Origin: Flavobacteriaceae bacterium
GTDB lineage: Bacteria > Bacteroidota > Bacteroidia > Flavobacteriales > Flavobacteriaceae
Direction of reading: 5' to 3'
NCBI GenBank assembly: GCA_018608765.1
Contig: JABAYY010000097.1
Location: 1-64,000 of the forward strand
Length of the DNA: 64,000 bases
A program made the position numbers and the translations under genes. This document shows positions 51,289-61,535 of this stretch, in pieces (the stretch's first letter is position 1; the number at the start of each line of letters is the position of its first letter). Under the pieces are notes generated by a model. It was not told where the DNA came from and did not search any database. It saw nothing but the letters and a program-made list of their open reading frames with translations.

Positions 51289-52170
51289 TTAAGAATTATT
51301 ATATCCAAAACGCTTCAATTGGTTTTGGCTAGAACGCCAATTTTTATTCACTTTGACATACAATTCTAAGTGGACTTGCTTGCCAAAAAACTTCTCTAAA
51401 TCTTTTCGAGCTTCTACGCCTACTCTTTTTAGAGCGGATCCTTTATGACCAATAATAATTCCTTTTTGAGTTTCGCGTTCTACCATAATCACAGAACGCA
51501 TGCGGATAATGTCCTCCTCTTCAAAAAATTCTTCTGTAACAACCTCAACGGCATACGGAATTTCTTTTTTGTAATGCATCAAAATCTTTTCACGGATTTT
51601 TTCATTCACAAAAAATCGTTCTGGTTTGTCTGTCAATTGATCCTTGGGGTAATAGGCAGGTGATTCTGGCAATAGTTCTAAAATACGATCAAAAACATTT
51701 TTCACATTAAAACCTTCCAATGCAGAAATAGCAATAAATTCTGCATTTGGAACTTTTTGTTGCCACAATTGAGCTTGAGTTTCCAATTGCTCTTGGTTGG
51801 AAGTATCAATTTTATTTAACAACAATAAAACAGGTTTCTTGGAGGCTGTAATTTTATTGAAAAACGCTTCATCCTTCAGTTCTTTTTCTCCAATTTCAAC
51901 CATATAGATTAAAATATCAGCATCTTCAAAAGCAGATTTTACAAAATCCATCATAGAACTTTGTAATTCATAAGCTGGCTTAATAATACCAGGAGTATCC
52001 GAAAGAATCACCTGAAAATCGTCGCCATTTACAATCCCTAAGATTCGGTGACGCGTGGTTTGCGCCTTGGAAGTTATAATAGATAATTTTTCACCTACAA
52101 AGGCATTCATTAACGTTGATTTTCCGACGTTGGGATTTCCGATAATATTTACAAAACCTGCTTTGTGCAT
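51289..52170 (-). CDS. era: GTPase Era
   Basis: 'GFVNIIGNPNVGKSTLMNAFVGEKLSIITSKAQTTRHRILGI', KH domain 'IIGHKGSALKRVGVEARKDLEKFFGKQVHLELYVKV'. Confidence 0.97.
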   Translation of the reverse strand: MHKAGFVNIIGNPNVGKSTLMNAFVGEKLSIITSKAQTTRHRILGIVNGDDFQVILSDTPGIIKPAYELQSSMMDFVKSAFEDADILIYMVEIGEKELKDEAFFNKITASKKPVLLLLNKIDTSNQEQLETQAQLWQQKVPNAEFIAISALEGFNVKNVFDRILELLPESPAYYPKDQLTDKPERFFVNEKIREKILMHYKKEIPYAVEVVTEEFFEEEDIIRMRSVIMVERETQKGIIIGHKGSALKRVGVEARKDLEKFFGKQVHLELYVKVNKNWRSSQNQLKRFGYNNS

Positions 52171-52230
52171 TTACTTTTAAATTTTCACAAAGTTACAACC
52201 TTCCTTTTAGACTATCTAAGAATTAAATAC

Positions 52231-53244
52231 TTAAGAACTTTGGGTGTTGCGCATAAAAGATTCGGCTTTGCTCACCATGGCACTGCTCCCGCAGATAAAC
52301 GGCACGCGTTGATGAAGCTCTGTTGGAGTAATATCTAAGATTCTTGAAAACCCATCACTGGCTTTACCTTTGGCTTGCTCGGCGAGAAAGGCCATTGGAT
52401 TACACTCGTAGAGTAAGCGTAGTTTTCCCTTGGGATTTTTGGAACTTGTGGGGTATAAATAAATCCCTCCTTTAATCATATTACGATGGAAATCAGAAAC
52501 CAACGATCCTATATATCGCGATGTATAAGGGCGATCTCCTTCTTCCATTTGACAATATTTAAGATAATTTTTGATCCCTTGGGGGAAATGAATATAATTA
52601 CCCTCATTGACAGAGTAAATTGTCCCATGCTCAGGAAACTGCATTTGAGGATGTGATAAATAAAACGTGCCAATTGCTGGATTTAATGTAAAACCATTAA
52701 CGCCATCGCCAGTGGTATACACCAACATTGTGGAAGTTCCATAAATGATATAACCAGCCGCCACTTGCTCGCTTCCTTTCTGTAAAAAATCTTCTTCTTT
52801 AACAGGTGTTCCTACAGGGGTCACACGTCGGTAAATTGAAAAAATAGTTCCTACAGACACATTCACATCAATATTGGAGGACCCATCTAATGGGTCTATT
52901 AAGACGATGTATTTATTTTGATGATTTTGATCGTTGCTATTAATCGCTATAAAGCTATCTTCTTCTTCACTAGCAATTCCACACACAATGTTACGATTCA
53001 CAAGCGTTTGAATAAATTTTTCATTGGCATATACATCCAATTTTTGCTGATCTTCTCCTTGAATATTAGTATCACCTACAGTCCCCAGAATGTCAACTAA
53101 ACCGGCTTTATTAACTTCATAATTGACCACTTTTGCAGCCAATCGAATGGAGTTAATTAACCGTGATAATTCTCCTGAGGTATATTTGAATGACGATTGG
53201 TGTTCGATGATAAATTCACCTAGAGTTTGGTGTTTTTGGGACAT
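52231..53244 (-). CDS. fbp: Class 1 fructose-bisphosphatase
   Basis: '[27 protein letters not shown]', '[40 protein letters not shown]'. Confidence 0.97.
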   Translation of the reverse strand: MSQKHQTLGEFIIEHQSSFKYTSGELSRLINSIRLAAKVVNYEVNKAGLVDILGTVGDTNIQGEDQQKLDVYANEKFIQTLVNRNIVCGIASEEEDSFIAINSNDQNHQNKYIVLIDPLDGSSNIDVNVSVGTIFSIYRRVTPVGTPVKEEDFLQKGSEQVAAGYIIYGTSTMLVYTTGDGVNGFTLNPAIGTFYLSHPQMQFPEHGTIYSVNEGNYIHFPQGIKNYLKYCQMEEGDRPYTSRYIGSLVSDFHRNMIKGGIYLYPTSSKNPKGKLRLLYECNPMAFLAEQAKGKASDGFSRILDITPTELHQRVPFICGSSAMVSKAESFMRNTQSS

Positions 53245-53334
53245 TGTGAGTCAATTTTTTTACAAATATCTAAATTTTTAGACAACTACAACGTTTTCGT
53301 AGCTGTTTTATTAGATATTTATAAAAGGCTCAAG

Positions 53335-53342
53335 TATCTTTG
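53335..53342 (+). promoter_or_regulatory. -7 type box TATCTTTG upstream of the GNAT gene
   Basis: Matches TAnnTTTG; the ORF start at 53340 lies inside it, so 53361 is the better start. Confidence 0.5.
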
Positions 53343-53360
53343 AATCAGCAAATACAAATA

Positions 53361-53843
53361 ATGAACTACCACGTAAGAAAAGCAGTGACTAGCGATATGA
53401 AACAAGTTTTAAACTTGATCACAGAACTCGCTATTTTTGAAAAAGAGCCCAATGCCGTTGAAATCACGGAAGCGGACTTAATAGCCAAAGGGTTTGGAGA
53501 AAATCCTGAATTTGATTGTTTTGTGGCAGAATCAGATCAAAAAGTAATAGGAATTGCTTTGGTTTACACTCGATTTTCCACCTGGAAAGGAACCGTATTA
53601 CACTTAGAAGATTTAATTGTTTCAGAAAGCACACGTGGACACGGAGTTGGATCGGCACTCTTAGACCAAGTTATTATCTACGGAAACAAAAAAGGTGTCA
53701 AACGTATTTGTTGGGAAGTCATTGACTGGAACACGCCTGCTATTGATTTTTACGAAAATAAAGGAGCTCGAGTGATGCGGGACTGGAATGTTGTCCAATT
53801 AGATGCTCAAGGCATAAAAAATTATATTTCAAAACTTAACTGA
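53361..53843 (+). CDS. GNAT family N-acetyltransferase (ORF opens at 53340)
   Basis: 'YHVRKAVTSDMKQVLNLITELAIFEKEPNAVEIT', 'LEDLIVSESTRGHGVGSALLDQVI'; diamine acetyltransferase-like. Confidence 0.88.
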   Translation: MNYHVRKAVTSDMKQVLNLITELAIFEKEPNAVEITEADLIAKGFGENPEFDCFVAESDQKVIGIALVYTRFSTWKGTVLHLEDLIVSESTRGHGVGSALLDQVIIYGNKKGVKRICWEVIDWNTPAIDFYENKGARVMRDWNVVQLDAQGIKNYISKLN

Positions 53844-55093
53844 TGCAGATATTTAAATTTGGTGGCGCTTCTGTAAAAGACGCCGATGGTGTGAAAAACT
53901 TAGCCCATGTCCTTTCAAAAGTTGGCTATAACAACACGCTCATTGTGGTTTCGGCAATGGGAAAAACCACCAATGCAATGGAAACAGTGATTGCAAATTA
54001 TTTTGATGCCAAACATCAGTTGCAAAGCTCTTTACAAGAAGTTAAAAAGTTTCACAACAACATTCTGCTAGATTTATTTGAGAACGAAAAACATCTCGTT
54101 TTTAAGACCGTTGATAAATTATTTCAAGAGATTGTCCTCTTTTTTGACCATAACAAATCACCTAACTACAATTTTGTGTACGATCAAGTTATTGGTTTTG
54201 GAGAGTTGATTTCAACTACAATTATCAGTCATTATCTAAATGAAATTGGCATTACTAATACTTGGCTGGACGTAAGAACTTATATAAAAACAGATGATTA
54301 TTATCGAAATTCAAAAGTGAATTGGAACCAAACACAAGAATTGATTTCATCGCAAGTGGACAACTCAAAATTAAACATCACTCAAGGGTTTTTAGGAAGT
54401 GATTCTAACAACTTCACAACCACACTTGGACGTGAAGGGAGTGATTATACAGCAGCAATATTTGCCTATTGTTTGAATGCAAATTCCGTGACTATTTGGA
54501 AAGATGTCTCTGGAGTTCTCAATGCTGATCCTCGCTATTTTGAGAATGCTGAATTATTGCATCGAATCTCCTATACAGAAGCCATTGAGCTTTCTTATTA
54601 TGGCGCATCTGTGATTCACCCAAAAACACTTCAACCCTTACAACGTAAAGAAATTCCGTTATATGTTAAATCGTTTTTAAACCCCGAAAATAAAGGAACC
54701 AAAGTTGGAAAAGATTTAATTTTAAACCCAAAGGTTCCTTGTTATATTTTAAAAAACAATCAAGTGTTAATATCACTTTCATCGCTTGATTTCTCATACA
54801 TTGTCGAAGACAATATTAGCCATATTTTTAGTTTATTGCACGACTACAAGATGAAAGTTAGCATGATTCAAAACTCTGCAATTAGCTTTTCTGTATGTAT
54901 CGAGAACAACTATAATAATTTGGAACGTTTATTATTACATTTAAAAGCAAAGTATAAAGTATCGTCGCACAAAGATGTAAAGCTTTATACAATTAGACAC
55001 TACACCCAACAAGCAATCCAAGATTTAGAAGCTGAAAAAGAAATTCTTTTAAAGCAAATTACCCCTGAAATTGTACAGATTATTACAAAGTAA
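53843..55093 (+). CDS. Monofunctional aspartate kinase
   Basis: 'FKFGGASVKDADGVKNLAHVL', 'TTTLGREGSDYTAAIFAYCLNANSVTIWKDVSGVLNADPR', 'YYGASVIHPKTLQPL'; TGATG overlap with GNAT gene. Confidence 0.92.
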   Translation: MQIFKFGGASVKDADGVKNLAHVLSKVGYNNTLIVVSAMGKTTNAMETVIANYFDAKHQLQSSLQEVKKFHNNILLDLFENEKHLVFKTVDKLFQEIVLFFDHNKSPNYNFVYDQVIGFGELISTTIISHYLNEIGITNTWLDVRTYIKTDDYYRNSKVNWNQTQELISSQVDNSKLNITQGFLGSDSNNFTTTLGREGSDYTAAIFAYCLNANSVTIWKDVSGVLNADPRYFENAELLHRISYTEAIELSYYGASVIHPKTLQPLQRKEIPLYVKSFLNPENKGTKVGKDLILNPKVPCYILKNNQVLISLSSLDFSYIVEDNISHIFSLLHDYKMKVSMIQNSAISFSVCIENNYNNLERLLLHLKAKYKVSSHKDVKLYTIRHYTQQAIQDLEAEKEILLKQITPEIVQIITK

Positions 55094-55142
55094 ACACCCA
55101 ATTAATACAAAAATGATTAGGTTTGTATAAGACCCCAAAACT

Positions 55143-56954
55143 ATGAGTATCGTAACCTCCAAAGAAATTGCGAAAGCCATTAAAGTTGATAACTATGGAT
55201 TTATTGGCACTTTTTTTGGCTGGATTTTAATGAAAGTATTGAAGATTTCTACAATAAATAGAATCTACAATAAAAACAAACATAAATCCGATGTTGATTT
55301 TTTAAACGGACTCTTAACTGATTTTCAAATTCGGTTTGAAATTCCAGAAGAAGACCTAAAACGACTCCCAAAAGACGGGGCATACATCACGGTTTCCAAC
55401 CATCCCTTGGGTGGAATAGATGGCATTTTATTGTTGAAATTAATGCTCGAACAACGCAGTGATTTTAAAATTATAGCCAATTTTTTATTGCACCGTATCA
55501 AACCCTTAGTGCCTTACATCATGCCCGTAAATCCGTTTGAAGATCACAAAAATGTCAAGTCAAGTATTGCAGGATTTAAGAACTCTTTGTTACATTTACA
55601 AAACGGTCACCCCCTAGGTATATTTCCAGCAGGTGAAGTTTCTACCTATAAAGATGGGAAACTGGTAGTCGACAAACCTTGGGAACCTGCCGCCATGAAA
55701 CTGATGCAACGCGCCGAAGTCCCGATTGTTCCTATTTATTTTCACGCCAAAAACAGTTCGTTGTTTTACAGACTCTCAAAACTGAGTGCTTCCCTAAGAA
55801 CCGCCAAACTCCCGTCGGAATTGTTAACTCAAAAGAAACGCGTGATTAAGGTAAGAATCGGAAAACCAATTAGCGTAAAAGATCAAAAAGAACACGAGAC
55901 TTTAGAGGCCTTTTCAGACTTTGTCAGACGAAAAACCTATATGCTTTCGAACACTTTTGAAAAGGCTAAAATATTAACAAATCTTTCTTCGAGTTTAAAG
56001 GTAACCAAGTCACCAAAAAAAATTGTGACACCCACACCAACGGAAATTATGTGTGCAGAAATCGAGAGATTGAAATCCGAAGATCATCGTCTTTTAACAA
56101 GTAAAAACTACAAAGTATATTTGGCCCCCGCAGCTAAAATACCAAACATCTTGCATGAAATTGGACGCTTGCGGGAAATCACCTTCAGAGAAATTGGAGA
56201 AGGCACAAACAAAGCCATTGATTTAGATAATTTTGATGGCTATTACCACCATATGTTTTTATGGGATACCGAGGCAAAATGTCTGGCCGGTGCCTACCGA
56301 ATGGGTTTAGGGAGTGAAATTTTCAAAGCTAAAGGAATAGATGGATTTTACCTACAAGACTTATTTCGTTTTGAACCCGAGCTTTACACTATGATGAGCC
56401 AATCAATTGAATTGGGACGTGCTTTTATAATTAAAAGCTATCAACAAAAACCAATGCCTTTATTCTTACTTTGGAAAGGAATTGTACATACCACACTTCG
56501 TTTTCCAGAATATAAGTATTTAATTGGCGGAGTGAGTATCAGTAATCAATTTTCAAATTTCTCTAAATCCTTGATGATTGAGTTTATGAAATCACATTAC
56601 TACGATCCGTATTTGGCTCAATACATCCACCCAAAGAAAGAGTTTAAAGTAAAACTCAAAGATGCTGATAAAGATTTTGTGTTTGATGCCACGGCAGATG
56701 ATTTGAATAAGTTCGATAAAATTATTGACGAAATTGAACCTGGGGCATTACGAATGCCAGTACTCCTCAAAAAATACATCAAACAGAATGCTCGTCTGAT
56801 TGCGTTCAATGTGGACCCGCTGTTTAATAATGCTGTGGATGGACTGATGTACATTCGTATTGCCGATATTCCTGATAGCACTGTACGCCCCGTGATGGAA
56901 GAGTTTCAAGCAGAGCTGGAACGTAAGTACCGCCCAACCAAACAAGAAGAATAA
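55143..56954 (+). CDS. Bifunctional acyltransferase: N-terminal PlsC-like domain plus C-terminal OlsB-like GNAT domain (OlsF-like)
   Basis: 'VSNHPLGGIDGILLLKLMLEQRSDFKIIANFLL', 'LGIFPAGEVSTY'; second domain 'LAPAAKIPNILHEIGRLREITFREIGEGTNKAIDLDNFDGYYHHMFLWD...ELGRAFI'. Confidence 0.85.
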   Translation: MSIVTSKEIAKAIKVDNYGFIGTFFGWILMKVLKISTINRIYNKNKHKSDVDFLNGLLTDFQIRFEIPEEDLKRLPKDGAYITVSNHPLGGIDGILLLKLMLEQRSDFKIIANFLLHRIKPLVPYIMPVNPFEDHKNVKSSIAGFKNSLLHLQNGHPLGIFPAGEVSTYKDGKLVVDKPWEPAAMKLMQRAEVPIVPIYFHAKNSSLFYRLSKLSASLRTAKLPSELLTQKKRVIKVRIGKPISVKDQKEHETLEAFSDFVRRKTYMLSNTFEKAKILTNLSSSLKVTKSPKKIVTPTPTEIMCAEIERLKSEDHRLLTSKNYKVYLAPAAKIPNILHEIGRLREITFREIGEGTNKAIDLDNFDGYYHHMFLWDTEAKCLAGAYRMGLGSEIFKAKGIDGFYLQDLFRFEPELYTMMSQSIELGRAFIIKSYQQKPMPLFLLWKGIVHTTLRFPEYKYLIGGVSISNQFSNFSKSLMIEFMKSHYYDPYLAQYIHPKKEFKVKLKDADKDFVFDATADDLNKFDKIIDEIEPGALRMPVLLKKYIKQNARLIAFNVDPLFNNAVDGLMYIRIADIPDSTVRPVMEEFQAELERKYRPTKQEE

Positions 56955-57029
56955 TTATTTTCCTTACGTTTTAATTACACTTTTCCCAATAAAGTATCGC
57001 GATTAAAAACCATAGATGGAACCCTTATT

Positions 57030-57446
57030 TTAAAAACGCTCCGCTACAAATGCTTTCATATATTCTTTAATTTCGGTACGTGCTTTTAAGAACGCTGCGT
57101 GCTTTTCTTCGTCGGAACCAATCAATTTTGAGGGGTCATAGAAATTATGATGTAAACGCATCGCATTGGTACTTGGAATGAATGGACAGTTTTCATTGGC
57201 ATGATCACAAACGGTAATAATATAATCAAAATCGACATCTGCATACTCATCCACATGGTTAGACGTATGTTCTGAAATATCAATTCCGTCTTCTTTCATA
57301 ATGGCTGCAGCTCCTGGGTTGATGCCATGTGTTTCAATGCCTGCACTATAAATGTTAGCTTGGTTTGCTGCAAATTGATTTAAATAGCCGTGTGCCATTT
57401 GACTTCGGCACGAGTTTCCAGTACAAAGGACTAATATATTCTTCAT
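57030..57446 (-). CDS. Low-molecular-weight phosphatase/ArsC-like protein (ORF opens at 57500)
   Basis: 'MKNILVLCTGNSCRSQMAHGYLNQFA', 'ITVCDHANENCPFIP'. Confidence 0.85.
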   Translation of the reverse strand: MKNILVLCTGNSCRSQMAHGYLNQFAANQANIYSAGIETHGINPGAAAIMKEDGIDISEHTSNHVDEYADVDFDYIITVCDHANENCPFIPSTNAMRLHHNFYDPSKLIGSDEEKHAAFLKARTEIKEYMKAFVAERF

Positions 57447-57618
57447 GTATTTTGTTTTTCGAACGTTAAAATATCGCATGCAATAGTAAGACCTTCTCAC
57501 TTAAAGATGGTTATCAAATTGTTAAGAATTCAGTACTAAAACCAACTATGACAGATTGTTTAATTAGATTAACACAAGTTGTACCTCTATTGAAATACGC
57601 CTACGATGTGCTGCTTTT

Positions 57619-58074
57619 TTATTTTTTTATTTGAGATTCATAAAGAGCAATCCATTCATCCATTGAGAGTTTCGCTGCGAGCTGACCGATGAGCGCATAA
57701 GGGATCATGTCTATTTTTTTGAAGCGAATACAGCTTTTTCCCATATCTAGTTTTGCTGTGCTGTGTTTTGGATATTCCGCTATAAACCAATCTAAAATTG
57801 CTTTATTTGCGTACATCCCTAAATGATAAATAGCAATAAAATTTTTCTGAGACGCTAAATTCATGAAAGGTAATGGCAGCTTAGGGTTGCAATGATAACC
57901 CTCTGGATAGCTAGAAAATGGCACTACATAACCAAGCATCCCGTAGTTAATGCATTCCTGAAATTTCGGGTCTATGTGATCCAAGATTGTTTGTCTTAAC
58001 TTTTGAACCGTTACCTTTCGATCTTCTGGTAATTGAGCGATGTATTCTGATGGTGTATTTGGTTTAGAATTCAT
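57619..58074 (-). CDS. DUF1801 domain-containing protein
   Basis: 'TPSEYIAQLPEDRKVTVQKLRQTILDHIDPKFQECINYGMLGYVVPFS', 'GKSCIRFKKIDMIPYALIGQL'. Confidence 0.85.
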   Translation of the reverse strand: MNSKPNTPSEYIAQLPEDRKVTVQKLRQTILDHIDPKFQECINYGMLGYVVPFSSYPEGYHCNPKLPLPFMNLASQKNFIAIYHLGMYANKAILDWFIAEYPKHSTAKLDMGKSCIRFKKIDMIPYALIGQLAAKLSMDEWIALYESQIKK

Positions 58075-58101
58075 AATTTAGAATGTTTGAGGACTCTAAA
58101 T

Positions 58102-59037
58102 TTAATGAAAATAGTTGACAATTTTATCAACGATGGTTTGTGCTAATTTTTGATGACTTTCTACAGTCCATCCTGCAACGTGTGGAGATAACATCACATT
58201 ATCTGCTTTTAGCAAATAATCCAACGCGGGAGGAGGTGTATTTGAAAATAAATTTTCAAATGATGATTTTTCGTATTCTAACACATCTAATCCTGCGCCT
58301 AAAACGGTTTTAGACTTCAGTGCAGCTACTAAGTCTGAAGTGATGACGCAACTACCTCGAGCGGTATTAAGAAGCCAAAATGGGTGTTTAAATTGATGGA
58401 TGAAATTCGTATCAATCATCTGATAAGTCAACTCGGTATGGGGTACATGAAGGCTTAATATTTGTGCGTTTTTTTGGAGTATTTCTAGTGATACTTGCTG
58501 TGCATTTTCATCACCAACATTGGGTTTGAGATCGTGACAAAGGACTTCAACATCAAAACCGCGTAGTTTCTTTGCAAATGCTTTACCCATATGTCCATAC
58601 CCAATAATACCAACAGTTTTTCCATCGAGTTCCAGTCCACGATTGGCTTCTCGTTGCCAACGGCCTTCCCGAACTTCTCGATCTGCGGTATGAAGTTTAT
58701 TAAACAATGCTAACAACATGCCAAGCGCGTGTTCCCCTACAGCATTTTGATTGCCCTCAGGAGCAGCTATTAATTGAATCCCTTTGGACTGAGCGTATTC
58801 AGTATCTATATTTTCCAATCCTGCTCCTACCCGACCTATAAATTTAAGATTGATAGCTTTGTCTAAAAAAGCCGAATCAATACGGAACCGACTTCTTATA
58901 ATGAGCCCATCATAGGTGTGAATTTTAGATTCGATCGCTTCTTTTGAACTGAAATAATCTTCATGATTCGTATGTCCTAAGGCTGCTAACTGTTCTATTA
59001 ATAAGGGATGATTGGAATCAAGATGTAAAACGTTCAT
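58102..59037 (-). CDS. D-isomer-specific 2-hydroxyacid dehydrogenase (SerA-like)
   Basis: 'FIGRVGAGLENIDTEYAQSKGIQLIAAPEGNQNAVGEHALGMLLAL', 'TVGIIGYGHMGKAFAKKLRGF', 'LLNTARGSCV'. Confidence 0.9.
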   Translation of the reverse strand: MNVLHLDSNHPLLIEQLAALGHTNHEDYFSSKEAIESKIHTYDGLIIRSRFRIDSAFLDKAINLKFIGRVGAGLENIDTEYAQSKGIQLIAAPEGNQNAVGEHALGMLLALFNKLHTADREVREGRWQREANRGLELDGKTVGIIGYGHMGKAFAKKLRGFDVEVLCHDLKPNVGDENAQQVSLEILQKNAQILSLHVPHTELTYQMIDTNFIHQFKHPFWLLNTARGSCVITSDLVAALKSKTVLGAGLDVLEYEKSSFENLFSNTPPPALDYLLKADNVMLSPHVAGWTVESHQKLAQTIVDKIVNYFH

Positions 59038-59038
59038 C

Positions 59039-60409
59039 TTAAATATTTAGGATGAGTTTTGCAATTGAAAAGTAAATCAAAATTCCAAAAATATCATTGC
59101 TTGTAGTGATAAAAGGTCCGGTTGCAATGGCTGGATCAATTCCTTTTTTATGTAGAAATAACGGGATGAAGGTTCCTATAATTCCAGCAACGATGATCAC
59201 AACAACTAGGGATGATGAGATTGCTAACGCGGTTCGCACATCTTGTTTCCAAATCCATACAAAGACGAACAAAAACAAGGCTAAAATAATTCCATTGAGA
59301 GCTGCTAAAAACATTTCTTTTATCAGTCGGTTATTGACACTACCTCTCACTTCATCATTAGCCAAACCTTGTACGATAATCGCAGAGGATTGAACGCCTA
59401 CATTGCCAGCCATAGCCGCAATTAATGGGGTGAACAATAAAATTAAAGGAAAATCGTCAATGATGGTTTCAAATCCACCCATGATAATGGCGGCTCCAAC
59501 CCCTCCTAAAAGTCCTAAAAATAACCAAGGTAGACGTGCACGGGTCAAGTCGAGAATACTGTCTTCCGCATCAACATCTTGTGTAATACCGGCAGCTAAT
59601 TGGTAATCTTTTTCAGCTTCTTCAATAATAACATCTACAATATCATCAATCGTAATTCTTCCTAAAAGTACTTTATCATCATTGATAACAGGGATGGCTT
59701 CTAAATCGTATTTTGCCATTAATTTGGCAACTTCTTCTGCAGCTTCGTCCACGTGAACGGAGTCCACTTTTGGGATATAAATATCTTTTATTTTGGTCTC
59801 ATTATTAGCAATCAAAAGGTCTTTCAAAGACAATCGTCCGATGAGTTTTTCATCTTTGGTGACCACATAGATGGAATGTACACGCTTGACATCTTTAGCT
59901 TGCGCTCTAATTTTCCGTAAACAACCAGCAACGGTCCAAGTTTCATACACTTTCACAAGTTCTTTTGCCATCAACCCACCAGCAGTATCTTCATCATATT
60001 TCAAGAGTTCTTGAATGTCAGCAACCAGCTCCTTATCGTCCATTTGGGCGATTACTTTTTGCTTACGCTCAGGAGATAAATCGGCTAATAAATCGGCTGC
60101 ATCATCAGAGTCGAGCTCTTGCACTTCCTCAGCGATTTCTTTGACAGAAAGATTTTGTAGTACTTTTTCACGAACGTCATCTTCCAATTCTGCTAAGATA
60201 TCGGCAGTTGTTTCGCTATCTAAAAGTTTAATAATATAGGTAGCTTGATCTAGATTTAAATCGTCTAAAATTTCAGCAATATCCGCATAATGCACGTCTT
60301 GTAATTGCTCCAAAACAGCTTCATCATCCTTAGCATCAATGAACCCATTAAGGGCATCGATTAAAGCCTCGGTGATCTCAAAAGGGATATGTTCCTTAGT
60401 TTTTTCCAA
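59039..60409 (-). CDS. mgtE: Magnesium transporter MgtE
   Basis: N-domain repeats, CBS domains, TM domain 'AMAGNVGVQSSAIIVQGLANDEV'. Confidence 0.96.
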   Translation of the reverse strand: MEKTKEHIPFEITEALIDALNGFIDAKDDEAVLEQLQDVHYADIAEILDDLNLDQATYIIKLLDSETTADILAELEDDVREKVLQNLSVKEIAEEVQELDSDDAADLLADLSPERKQKVIAQMDDKELVADIQELLKYDEDTAGGLMAKELVKVYETWTVAGCLRKIRAQAKDVKRVHSIYVVTKDEKLIGRLSLKDLLIANNETKIKDIYIPKVDSVHVDEAAEEVAKLMAKYDLEAIPVINDDKVLLGRITIDDIVDVIIEEAEKDYQLAAGITQDVDAEDSILDLTRARLPWLFLGLLGGVGAAIIMGGFETIIDDFPLILLFTPLIAAMAGNVGVQSSAIIVQGLANDEVRGSVNNRLIKEMFLAALNGIILALFLFVFVWIWKQDVRTALAISSSLVVVIIVAGIIGTFIPLFLHKKGIDPAIATGPFITTSNDIFGILIYFSIAKLILNI

Positions 60410-60420
60410 AATTAAACTAG

Positions 60421-61194
60421 TTATTGATCTGTTTCTATTGCTAATGTCAAATCTATAAACGCCTGAACACTCAGTTGTTCGGGGCGTTTGTCAAAGATAG
60501 TATTTGCTTTTAAATTATCCGATAAATTATAAGTTTTTAAGCTATTTCTCAAGGTTTTTCGACGTTGTTGAAAGGCAGACTTAACAACTCTAAAAAATAA
60601 TTTTTCATCACAAGGCAACGAATAATCCGCTTTTCTGGTGAGACGCAAAACTCCAGACTCTACTTTTGGTGGCGGAATAAACACTGATGGCGGAACAGTA
60701 AACAAATAGTCTGCCTCATAAAATGCTTGAACCAAAACAGACAATATGCCATACACTTTACTGCCTTCTTTTTCGCAAATGCGTTGTGCCACTTCTTTTT
60801 GAAACATTCCTGAAAACTCTGGAATTTGAGCTCTGTTTTCTAAGGCTTTGAACACAATTTGAGTTGAGATATTGTAAGGAAAGTTTCCAATAATAGCAAA
60901 AGACTTGTTTTCAAAAGACTCGCTAAAATCATACTTTAAAACATCTTTTTGAATAATTCGAGGTGCTAAATTTAAGAAGTTAGCTTGCAAATATTCTACA
61001 GATTCTGGATCAATTTCAATGACATGGGTTGTGATTGGTTTCTCTAGAATGTACTTGGTCAAAACACCCATTCCAGGTCCGATTTCCAAAACATCGGTAT
61101 AGCCTTCCAAGGTTAAAGTGTCCGCAATTTGTTTCGCGATCATTTCATCATTTAGAAAATGTTGTCCTAAGTATTTTTTTGCTTTTACAGTCAT
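60421..61194 (-). CDS. rsmA: 16S rRNA (adenine(1518)-N(6)/adenine(1519)-N(6))-dimethyltransferase
   Basis: '[24 protein letters not shown]', '[16 protein letters not shown]', '[18 protein letters not shown]'. Confidence 0.97.
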   Translation of the reverse strand: MTVKAKKYLGQHFLNDEMIAKQIADTLTLEGYTDVLEIGPGMGVLTKYILEKPITTHVIEIDPESVEYLQANFLNLAPRIIQKDVLKYDFSESFENKSFAIIGNFPYNISTQIVFKALENRAQIPEFSGMFQKEVAQRICEKEGSKVYGILSVLVQAFYEADYLFTVPPSVFIPPPKVESGVLRLTRKADYSLPCDEKLFFRVVKSAFQQRRKTLRNSLKTYNLSDNLKANTIFDKRPEQLSVQAFIDLTLAIETDQ

Positions 61195-61518
61195 TTAGTG
61201 AGCGTTTACAGTAAATTCATCTATCCATTCTAACTCCGTTCTAAAAGCTAACATTTTGTCACCAAATTTCTGCAATCCTTCCGCTTGAATAGCAGCCGCA
61301 TGCAGTTTATGATAGGATTCCAATGCCTCTTTTGAGTGGGCTAAATACTGTATGGAATAGGTCAAACCTCCCATGGATTCTTCAACCAAAACTTTTGTAA
61401 ACGTCGCTTTTAAAAAGAACCCCGTTGCCAGTACTTTTGGAATGTGTAGTTTGATCCATACCAACCATTCGTCATGGATACTCTCTTCAATATTTGCGGT
61501 TACGCTATAAATTACCAT
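61195..61518 (-). CDS. DUF4286 family protein
   Basis: 'MVIYSVTANIEESIHDEWLVWIKLHIPKVLATGFFLKATFTKVL', 'GGLTYSIQYLAHS'. Confidence 0.88.
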   Translation of the reverse strand: MVIYSVTANIEESIHDEWLVWIKLHIPKVLATGFFLKATFTKVLVEESMGGLTYSIQYLAHSKEALESYHKLHAAAIQAEGLQKFGDKMLAFRTELEWIDEFTVNAH

Positions 61519-61535
61519 TGGTTAATCTGTTCTAA

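Noticed and set aside
59097-60239. Plus-strand ORFs opposite mgtE (59097-59393, 59403-59606, 60015-60239)
   Set aside because: Low-complexity shadow reading of mgtE; no domain or start signal.
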